Source: Pomacea canaliculata
Lineage: Eukaryota > Mollusca > Gastropoda > Architaenioglossa > Ampullariidae
NCBI RefSeq assembly: GCF_003073045.1
Contig: NC_037594.1
Span: 24,930,927-24,994,926 of the forward strand
Length of the DNA stretch: 64,000 bases
Direction: 5' to 3'
Numbering within the stretch: the stretch's first letter is position 1; every line of letters starts with the position of its first letter. Positions 47,901-59,900 of the stretch are shown piece by piece. The notes under the pieces were generated by a model that saw only the letters and a program-made list of their open reading frames with translations, was not told the DNA's origin and did not search any database. The translations under genes and the position numbers were made by a program.

Positions 47901-50900
47901 ATCCCTCCTCTATCTTGAAGTTTTGCTTTACATGCTATAGCCCCTTGTACCAGACTGCCATTTTGTTGAATTCAGTGAAGCTGTGAAAGATATCTGACAA
48001 GTGCTGCAATGCTTTTCGTTCAATGCGACCTGATCATACAAAAGCCCTACATATCACAACACCAGACTAGATCATGCTAGTGACCCATGTGACAGTAGTC
48101 TAGATCATGAAAAATGTCTGCATTATATTAAACAGGTCATGTATACTAGTCTACAGAAAACTATTACAACAAAAACTAAGCAAGCAGCTGGCAAACAGGC
48201 AAGCAGAGAAGTAAATAAACTAAAACATGTCATAAACCATCATGCAAATGTTGATAAAAAATAATTAGAATGAAACTGTAAAAAACTAAATGATGGTTCC
48301 ACTGATCTTTTTCTCTTTTTCTAGTAAATGAGCAATAATCTGGTATGCAGCAGGGTGGTGAAGTGAATAAATCTGAAAGGTTCTTCCCCACTCCTACCAC
48401 CTCCGCTGTGCTGTGTTTCAAGGCTTACCGTCCCTACACCTGCTCAGCAAAATTTTCATCTAAAGTTTTGCCAGGTGGAGCCATGGCTTCTACACAGCTC
48501 TACATAGTGGCTACAATACTAAACTTGGTGTCTACAGAACTCTTCAATGTAACATCCCACTTTCTATCTACATCGCACTTAACTAGCGGCTACAACTTGC
48601 TGAGGACTTTTTTGTAATTATGTGCACAAAAGCAATCAAGGTCTAATCTGTTCCAAGCACAAATGTACATGTTTTCTGAAGGTTGTCAAAATTTACTATC
48701 TATTCTGAGTATTTAATTTACAGAGGAGGTTCAGCATAATTTTAAAATGTCAGGTATTAAAATACAAATATGACAGTTCAAAAAGTACAACTGCATTTAA
48801 AATTTTCTTTTTAGTGACATCTTGTTAAATTATGATACTGGTTATAAACAAATATTTTTCGTTTGCAGATGCCAACATGTATTGATCAAAAGATAACATA
48901 ATATTAATGTGCCATTTATTTGTATCAATCATATTTATTTTTTTAATAATAACTAATTTTTATTCTTTAATGTAAAGCCTTTTCCAATGGTTACAATGCT
49001 CCAGAAATGTGCATATTAGTAAACGATCTTAGACATGGACTATCTGCCAAACAAGACATGACCTTGACATCTCTTCAGGAAAATCTATGTGTTGTACACA
49101 CACCCAGCCACTTACAGACATTACCCACCCACGGTAAGATATTTTGGGGCAACTGATCAGAAGACTTTAATCATTTACCCTGAAGCAGAAAATAGGTTTA
49201 ATACTTTCCCCCTTCCCTCATGTACCAGGGCTTCTGCTTACGCAAAATATTGCGTACTGTATGCATTAAAAGTTCGGAGGACCCCTTCAATTTTCGTCAA
49301 TGGGGTCCCCTTCAAATTTGGGCAAAGAACAGGGACCCCTTAAAATCTGAACAAGGGGTCCCTGGGACCCCAAAGAATTTAGCCTTAACAGAAGCCCTGT
49401 GTACATATTTTATTTTTTATTGTCTTCAGAACTTGTTCTTTTACATGTGTGCTCCTTGCTTGTGTGTTCCTACCTTGTTCTATCCAAAAACAAACAAAAA
49501 CAAACTCTAAAGCAAAACAGCTTAGAGGATTAATGTCTAAAGTACAAGAAAGCGGGACAACATAAATGTCAAGTTTGCAAGTTAAGGAAGTCCAGTTAGT
49601 CTAGTGTTACTACTGAAGTGAGCAGAAAGTGTGGAACATAAATAAATTACTGAGTGTGTCACTAGTAAAAAAAAAAACAGAAAAAACTGCTTACTTTGTG
49701 ACAATAAAGTGTAATTTCTACACAAGATATGTTAACATGCACACCTGTGGAACAATGCTACTGAGCTGTACTCACTTTCAAAGTTGTCTGAATATGGCAG
49801 TGGGAAAGGCTGGGATGGAGGCGAAGGGTTGTACTGTCCCTTCTGACCAGTGCTAAGAGTGGTCAGCGTGTAGACTTCATCAATGCCCAGTGACAGTGTT
49901 ACCTGACTGTTAACCACCTGCACAAAATTAACACCCTCAGACTTTTGAAATGGAACTTTTTTTGTTTGTTTGCTGAAGATTTGTGCCTTCAGTCTTAAAA
50001 TGTACTAAAATGTAGATATTCTATATAAACAGATATCTAAGTTTACATCAAGTGAAGCTATATCACAGCCTGTAAGCAGGTGCTACATTTAGAGAGAATA
50101 TATTTACATTGTCAGCAACTGAGGCCATATCACAGCCTGTAAGCAGGTGCTACATTTAAAGAGAATATATTTCTATACAACACTTAAAGATCACACTCTA
50201 CAAGAGAAGCAACACTTTACCTGCCACAGAAACTGAGAGATAACTACTTCCTGGCATTGTTTTCTTCTATAACCTGCCATTCACAGGCACCAATTCTTTT
50301 ACTCCTAGTTATACTCTAAGCCTTAAACATTGTCTACGCAATGTAGGGCTCTGCAGACATGCAGTGACGATGGAACTATCTACATTTAATTATCCTAGTG
50401 TGACTTCTAATGTGGTCTTGAGAATATCTTGCTACATAGTTTTACCACTGCATTTGATAGCATGGTAATATGGCGCTAACTGCTTGAGAGGTCAACTGCT
50501 CAGCTGTTTGTTTAGCTTTGTTTGATCTCTTAACAGGCTTAGAAATCATGCTGCAAATCTGTTCCTGGATGTATTTTCTCATTTACAGTGGATTTTCCAT
50601 GTGTTTTTGCTTCTCCAGTCTGCAGTTTTGCATTCTCAATGACCTTTAGAATTTGACTACGATAAGAGAGATTACAGAGATCATACATTCTTATTCTGTG
50701 GAAGCACATCAGAACAAAAGATAATATTTCATATTCCACTTTTAGACTCTGCATAAATAAAAGAAAGCAGTTTGTAGTGACGTGCGATTTACTTGTTCAT
50801 GTTCAAGGCACTTACTTTCAGTGGCTGGAGGTTCTCAAACAAGATTGAAGATCTATTAACAAAATCAAGTTTGCTGTACCATACATTCAGCTGCTGTATA

Positions 50901-53900
50901 GTGGCCTGCATGAAAGAAAGAATTTTTCAGAAATAAAAAAAATAAACTTGACCTTTAACTAGGTTACAGATACAGAGCCAGTAACAACATACACTGAGGA
51001 ACAATTTTTGAGGCATAACACAGAGAATTATGTTTTAAACATAGGAACACTTAAGGGAATATATTTAGCATCGCAAGCAGAAATAAAATTTAGGGTTAGG
51101 ATTCGGATTATCAGAAAGGGATATGTCTCGGGTATTTCACAGCACAAATACAGAACTCTACTTTTCATCAACTCATAAAAGTCAAAACTTACAAAGGAAC
51201 CAGCTAGACTGATGGTAGCATTTTGAGCTGTCACACTGTACGCTGGCAGATATGGGCGGATACAGAAAGAGTGATCATGACTCTGAAATAAAAAAATGGT
51301 TTTTCACAGTACACATTTATGGTGCCAGGTCCTTAACTCTCAGCAAGCAGCCATCATGGTGAATACTACTTTGAGCTTAGTAGGGGTGTCTTAGATAAAT
51401 AACACTGAAAATAACAAATAAAAATGTTGCTCAGAAATGTCTCTATCAGAGATCTGAAAATTAACAAAACCCTTAGAATTAACAAACTGGTAACCATCCG
51501 CTGGTCAGGGCAGAAGATTTCCAGTAACAGGACCAAGAGAGGCAACCTTCTGTTATAAAGCTGAGTACTTTGACCATCAGCTTACAACACCTCCCACTTT
51601 CAAGAATAAGAGCACACATTAGTGTACAAGAATATCAACAAGAAGTAGGGAACAAATCGTCAAAGACAAGCTAATGTGAGACTATCTTTGTTGTCAACGT
51701 CTATACTCACCAGCATTTCTATGATGAGAACGAGTCTACATTTACCATAGATTTATGATGACAGCAAGGTCCTTAAATCTACATTTACAATAGATTTATG
51801 ATTAAAGTCTATACTCACCATGGTTTCTATGATGATAGTGAGGTCCTTGCCATCAGGACTGACCAATGCGACGTAACTGCCACCATTTTGAAGCTGTCCA
51901 ACACCAGCCCCATGAGCCAGGTATTTCCAGCCAATCTCAGTAAACTGTGTAGTGTGGGCTGTCAGCACAACAGAACCAGAATCATTATGAAACAAGTCTA
52001 CATCTTTTACAACAATCCCACTTTTTTCCATTTCCACACATACTATTCTAATTCTATAATATTCCTCCCTGTTATTTTGTCTATTCTATAACTGGTAGCC
52101 TGTAAATTAACTCATTTTAATACTTACTATTTCCCATTTCTGCAAGTACTGTTCTATAATTTTCCTGTTTATTTGCCTATTCTACAACTAGTAGTAGCCT
52201 GTAAATTAACCCTTCATAACTGAACTACCTGAAAGCCAGATTGGTGTCTCCACTATGTAGTTTCCACTCCAGGGCTCCACAGCAGTCATCAGACCATCAC
52301 GAAAGAATGGCAGTGGATTATAGTAACTGGCAATCAAATTCCAAGAGATGGTCCTGCAACACAATCAATAGTATGGGAGGTTTACTGTAATAATTACCAT
52401 CCCCAACGGTTCCAAGAAACAGTTTTAACATAATATAGTTTTATAAAACAGTAAAAACTCCAAGCTAAAAGATACTTGTGTAACAGTGAAGGCTGTAAAT
52501 AATGTTCCTGAATGCAATAACGTTAATGTGATATTTTTAACACAAAAAATGTTACTGTCACCAGCATGAATTTCTGTGAATGTGGTCCTATGACACAAGA
52601 ACTGTTGGTATCAGCACAACCTACAGTCAACAGTTAGGGAAGAGATTTCTGCCAGAGTTGGCAGTCCTAGAAGCTGGTAATATCTGCTGATAGCAGATCC
52701 CCATGTGACTCGAGCACCACCAAGAGACAACTACTATATTATTTGCCAACTTCATTTTCTTACAAATTCTTTTGGGAAAATACCATGGAAACCCAGTAAC
52801 TTATTTGTTAAATTACATTTTTGCACATGAAAAATTATACCACTGTCAATTGATGAACATTGAAAGCATCTCCAACTACAATTTATTTTTAAATTGCAAA
52901 CTGGACTGTGCTTTCATAAATAGTTATGGTGATCTCTTCAATAATTCTGGTGACGCTTGTTTGTTAGAATCCAAACCACTGATGCAATTCATTATTGATT
53001 CATAATGAGCGCTCCTGTACACCCTGAGTTTCTCCTTGAAGATGCTTTTAATAACCACAGTCTGATTGTTGATAAAACTATTTCAGCAAATTTATAAGAA
53101 AACCACCCTTAGAATGTTATTACAATGCTTGTGCAACACACCTAAATGACACAGGAGTGGATTTTGAACAAAATATATTTCTGAAAATGATTCTTTAGAA
53201 TTTTTTTTAGGAAATATGTTGAGCAACTGATTCCTGGTTTGGTTGTATGGATGTGGTACACACTGGGTTTGTTGAGACAGTATGATGGTAAACTTTCTTT
53301 GTTCTTTGCATATGGTAAGATGTTAGATTATTAATGTTTTATCCCTTCCTTACTGTATCTGTGACTGTACTGAGGTAAAAGAACTTAACTGTGTGCGAAA
53401 AATGTTTTTGATGAATTACAGACATTAATTGAACAGAAATGGAAGACATAAAGTTTATTAGATACACAAATGCGACATTTCTATTAACTGACATGTCCTT
53501 CATCTTTACTTGTAGTCTCTACCAACAGTCTGGATTGGGGATCTAAAGGTACATTTGCCACACTACTGAATATGTATATAATGTTAATTAGATATACAGA
53601 TCTCTTTGTTTTCTTGTTTACTGAAATGTCCTCTTCATTAGTAATCTTCACGAAGTCTGAACTTGGGATCCAAAGGTACATCTACCACACTACTTAATAT
53701 GTAGATAAAGTTAATTAGATACGCAGATCTCTTTTTCCTTATTTATTGATATGTCCTCTTCCTGGTTCCTGTTCTCTTTCATTCACAACATTACTAAATG
53801 TTGGTAAGATCTTATTCAACCTTATTCACTCTGACATGTCTTTACTTTTACTTTACTCTGATAGGCAACTGATTCAGGGATACTTTGTAGAAATCCAGCA

Positions 53901-56900
53901 AGGCATCCAGCCATCATCAAATAATCTCTGAATTATATTTAAATAAAGAATGTTATACCTGCATTTTCAGTGTATTTTTACTAACCAAAATAAAGCTTTG
54001 CTCGATTTCAAGAGTGATCGATAAAACAGCACTTACCTGAAAAACAATATGGTACATCATTGAAAAAGAAAAGCAGTATGTGTTAAGAAAGCAAGCACAG
54101 TCAAATGTAAATAAAAGAGACACTTAATATATGTAAAAAGTAATCAGCTTCACTCACGAGGTCATGTAGCCAACTGCATAGTTCTGGTTCAAAATCTGCA
54201 CAAGCATGAAGAACTCTTCATTAGAAGCAATGCTAGACAACAAATCACTAAACCACAATAATTGATTCCTCAGCACTTCATATGCTCTTGGTTTGTAGAG
54301 TGCAGAGGAATCAATAATTGTGGTTTAGTGATTCCTTACATAGCCAAAGTAATCTTTAAAACTGCTTAAGTACTAAACTTTCATTTATAATGGATAACTC
54401 TGTATTTTGAGTATTGATGTATGCTGATGTATATTATCAAAATTTTGTAACAAGTACGAGTAAGAGTGAGCATAACTGATGGGAGTTGCAAAGTAGTTTT
54501 ATATAGAATTGATAAAGAAAAATAAATAATTCCCAGGAATCATCCAGGGAAAGTTCACAGCATTCTTTGATGCAGAGATGCAAAATTTTCCCCCTCAAGT
54601 TTACTGCTACACAAGATAGCTGTGTGTGCCTAAGCCACTAGAAGCAATGCAATGGAGACAAGAAGAGTGGGGGGGGGGGCTTTGGTGTTTTACGCCGTGC
54701 CAGCAACTGAGGCTATATTACGGCAAGCAGCCAGCCCTGTAAACAGATGCCACGTGCAGAGAAAGAACAGCGTGCCCGAGACGAGAAATGAACTCTGGGC
54801 AGCCAACCTTCACTGTATTGGTGACAGGCGCTAACCGTTGCGCCACCGGGCAGCTTTTTACAAGAAGAGTGGGGGTGGGGTGGGGATGGGGTTGGTGTTT
54901 TACGCAGAGCCAGCAGCTAAGACTATACATGGCAAGGCAGCCAGCCCTGTAAACAGATGCTACATGGAGAAAACAAACAGCGTGCCCGAGATGAGATGCC
55001 TGGAGACAAGCAGCATCCATCTTAAGTTTGCTGCATGAGATATTTGTGACAACGAGAGGCAATGCACGTTAACTTGAGTTTTTCCTTTAAGCCCAGCCAT
55101 AACACTCTTGGTGAATCCCTGGACGATTAATTTTAGCTGCTTGTTGGTGTTCTCTAGGTTAGGAGTGAGGAATGTCTGGCCCACCAGCTGTGTATGGCCC
55201 TAAAATCGTTTCATCTGACCCGACAAGGCAACCGCAGATTTCAGTAAATCTATAAGCTTTCTTCATAGCAAAATAAATATATATTAAGTGAATAATAGCA
55301 ACAACATAAATTTTGAAGGACAAACAAGGAACTTCTAATGCAGGATAGATAGGACAAACATGAGTACATGCCGGGACACAGACACATATGCTTCTAGTTA
55401 GCTGCCTGTGGCCTATGTGGACAACATTGGAGAATTATGTATGCATGTGACTTTCACTCCAAGCCGAGGGTAGACAACTTCCAATCTGATATCAGCTGTT
55501 GATACGTGTAGTTGATATTACCGACAACTGACTGCTGCTATGCTGACTACAGTAAGGTCAAAACTTGCTTTATGTGTGTGTGTCTGCAGCTCTCACTAGT
55601 TCTGAAAGTGATAAAATAATACTCTGTATCCAACTACAGTCAAATCTCCCTACTATGCCACCTACCGGACCGAGCAAAAGTGGCATAGTAGCGAGAGTGG
55701 CATAATATGGAGGGTTCGTAAAAACGGCTTTATTTGCTCAAGTTACCCGTCAGTCCAAAGCTCTCAAGAATAGTCAGCTGGCGCTATCTGTCTCCTCTCA
55801 TTCTCCCCCTCGCCTCTTCATCCTCCACCCCTCCCAACCACATCTGCACACCTGCATCCTGTCGCTAGTCGACCCCCTCCTGCTCTCCCTCTGTCACGTG
55901 ACTGTCACCCGGCCAGCGACCTACCCCCATCGCCACCCTCCACCCTCCCTGTGTGCGTGCTAGGTTCCATCCACCTAACTGCGATGTCCCACACTACCCT
56001 AGAGTATAATAATCGAGCACTGCGGAATTTCACAACTTGTGCCTTTTAACAATCACACAATAGTGGCATAGTAGCGAGAGTAGGGGGTGGCATAGTAAAT
56101 TTTTTTTTACATTGAATTTATAGTCGGGACCGAGCAAAAGTGGCATAATACCGAGAGTGGCATAGTAGCGGGGTGGCATAGTAGAGAGATTTGACTGTAG
56201 TGTCAAAAGACGCCTCAAGAGACTAAGCTGCAATAAACTGAACTGATGAAGTCAAACACTTACACGTGCCCAGCAGCCTCCCCCTGTTTCATCATTGAAG
56301 GTGCTATAGTCCTCTGAGGCCCAAAGCTGTTTACCGGTCTTCTGAGCATCAGATGAGGATGTGGTGCCTGGATAGTGAGCCCTGATGCACAACAAGGAAG
56401 AGCTGACAGTTTTTGAAAAATCTACACAAAATACACCAGCTTCTTGCTCAACAAAAAAATGACCATACAAGATACCTAAAATCTGTTGCTCTTTACACAT
56501 TATACAGTACTCATGAGAAAAAAGAAATGTCATAGTAATGGATAAGTTGCAATGGTAATAACTTGGCACATGACTCTAATAAGGTTAATCTGGAATAAAG
56601 AGTGAGTGGATGTATGAGAACAAGAAAAAAAAATTGTGTAAATTGTTTTTCTTAGACATTTTTCCAATGACACGACCACAGGAGTGACTCTACTAACATT
56701 TACTCAATGACATGACCACAGGAATGACTCTACTAACAAAGAAAACATCAGCTTCACAATTCGCTCTTTTGCCAAGAACAAACTCAAACCCCAGTGAAGT
56801 GTAGCCTACATAGAAGGTGAACTCCTTCAGTATTCAGCTAGCACTTAAAAGGCTCCTAAGGTGACAATTGGTTCTATATTACAGTCTAAAAGCTGAGGTA

Positions 56901-59900
56901 GTGGAGTAAAGTAAACTTGGTTATGTGTTGGCCACTACAGCAAATACTTTGCACTCATTATGTAACTGACCACATTATTTCCGGATACTGCAAAGAGGGA
57001 GAAAACACTATTTCCGAATTTAGACTGATAAAACTGGTGACACTGGTTGTCATTTTCACTATTTATGCCTTTTCTTCTTCATTACATCCTGTCAGTTCTG
57101 TACAACTATTATAACTGATACGGGTGGAATTGCAATGGATCTAGATATGGTGCCTCATTTCATCTTTGAGAATCAAAGCACAAATGCAGATGAACAAACA
57201 GACACTGGTAACTGCCTTAACTGATTTAGTTTGTAAGAATGCATTGTGTATGCTGCTTTTGTCTTTATTCTGTTTTAAATAAATCTTCTGTATTGTGAAA
57301 AGTTTATGATGCAGACTACATGTAAGATGTGTAAAGAATTATTTCATGCTGTACTTCAAGTTTGGACAAAATATTACTGGAACAGTTGCTTTGTACCCTC
57401 AAATAAAGGCACTATAATAACTACTATAGTTACATTTTGGACAAAATGTTACTGGAACAGTTGGTTTTCCTATTTAAATTTCACAGCTGAAATTCAGAAA
57501 AATCTTCTATAGGAAAGCTAGGTAAGTACACTATGCTTTCTTTTGAGTTTGTTCTATACAAGAAATGGACCTCAACGGCTGACATTTTCATTGGTAGTAA
57601 ACTCCTATGGTCATGTCACTGGGAAATGTAAAGAGAAAAAAGAAAATATAATGAACTTATCCCACTTTGTGTCATTCACAAAAACGCTGTTAAAATATCA
57701 AATTTATAGTCTGAGATATATATATATAAAATACATAATATATGCATTGTTCATTTGTCGTCAAACAAAATATAAAAATCAAGAACATATCTGCTTTCTA
57801 CAAAGTATTTTTCAGCCATTAACATTAATATACCCAATGTAGTCAACTGCAGCAGCTAAGGCAGAGTCCTGAAGAATGTCCCAAGAAATATTCCAGTTAT
57901 CATCAGAAGCTACTATCCTCGTACTGGAAAACCCACGAGAATCCAGCAGAGCCCGCAACGTCTGGAAAAAAAAATTAGAAATATATTTATTCCCTATCTC
58001 TTCCCCCAAGCCCCCACCAAAAAAAAACCTAGCAAAAAAACAAAAAACAAAAACAAAAAAACAAAACAAGAAAAGGTCTAGCAGAGGAAACAATGTCTGG
58101 ACACAAAAGATCATTGCATATGAAGAAAGTGTTCCATTTATGATCAAATACCTAAAATTTGCAGCCAGCTTATCTCCTCTTTCAAAGTACCTCAGTTATG
58201 CAAATACATTTTCAAATAGCCACTGTTAAAGGGGAAAGTAAGGTTAATGACATATTGAGCTTAAACAACAGGTTCTGATGTTTTGAACTGAATTACTAAA
58301 ACACAGCTTAAGAGAGGCTGTCATGTTTGCGTACTCTTTCATGAAAAAAACTGATTGTAATGTCTGACAGAGGTGGCCCAATGAGACAATAATTAAAACA
58401 GAAAATCTTTTAACATACTTTTACTTGAAATATACTAAAAAAGTAAAATTTTCCATGGGTCTTGGGATTTTCTTTAATACACCTAACTAAAAATATAAAA
58501 TATATTTTTAATAGCTTGAGAAAGTGCCCCTCAAAATTGTACTGTAAGTTGTTGGTCCTGCATTTGTTTAATTTGTCTTTGTGCTGGTGTTTCTGATACT
58601 CAGACATTTTTTAATTTATTTTATTTATTATTTATTTTTTTTTTTTTTATTGATCTTGATTCAATCGAGCCTCTTGTTTTTCTGTTAAATCAGGTCTTCT
58701 TTTATCCCAGAGTTCTTCCAATTGCAAAGAATCTTCTTGACTTCCTAATAATTTGATAATTTCTCCTGAAGCTTTTTCTAAGCATCTTTTTTCTTTGCAT
58801 TGGGGATTCACCCATCTGTGTCCTCACTTAAAAGGAAATGATTTAATCTTGCATTTTAGTGAGTTAGAGGGTGGAGTGTCTTCGCAACACGATGGTTGTT
58901 GATTTAGTGTCAAAACTGTTTTATGTTTTACTCGCCAGAAAGATCCACAAACATAAAGCAAGAACTGTGTTAGATCACATTCGTGATTCTAAAGCTCATT
59001 CAAGAACTTTATTATGATTACAACCATGATTTTCATGGCCATTCAAGCAACAAGAGTATGGCAGCAAGAAAGGTTTGCTGAAATATTGAGTAAAATATAT
59101 CAGAGGGGATAGCCATTTTAGCACTGATTCATTGGTATGATTTTATTTGTATCAATCTTTCTTTTCTTAGACTGCAAGGGTTCCTTTCATATTTAGAAAC
59201 AAATGAGGAATGTGAACAAATCAGTTAAGATTATGAAACATTTCCCCATGATAATTAAAAAATATTACTTTGTTATAAAGCCAATGAAACAACAAACCTA
59301 CCTTTATGTAAGTAGAGTCGTAAGCTCGTTCATTCCATACCTGTGACAGAAAAGAACAGCAATCCACAGCTTAGCATCAGCTTAAAATATGATAGGTGCT
59401 TACTGTAAACTTGTCTTTTAAAAAAATAATTCTGGAAACTAAACGTTTTTTACATTTTATTGTGCATTGCTGTCTGCTTTAACCTTATTTATAATACACT
59501 GATTTCTTTTTTAAGTCCTTTAATTTTATTTCATTATGCAGCACAGGGGTTCCCAACCTACGACCCGTGAAGGTGCCTCGTGCGACCCACTCATTTTAAC
59601 CAGACACAACATAATTTCATTTTTAATGTCAGGATTTTGGCAAAACCTTAATGTTTTAGCTCGCAAGATTTTATGTCCAGTGCAGCCCACAGGCAAGAAA
59701 AGGTTGGGCACCACTGATGTAGCACAATGTTGACTTAAAATAAGCAGTGTGTAGCAAGCCATGAAAGTACTCTGATCAGCGTGATGTGTGCTACACTTAC
59801 ATTCTTAAACATGAATGTTATTATATGTAGATCTTATTTCAGCAGTTAATTATAGATTATTAACTTATTGGCTGCATTTCGCATATGCCTGCACTAAGAA

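Noticed and set aside
57812..58229. Frames of 111 and 117 codons around a GALC exon
   Set aside because: They read through the exon's acceptor into A/T-rich intron; only 57834-57961 is conserved.
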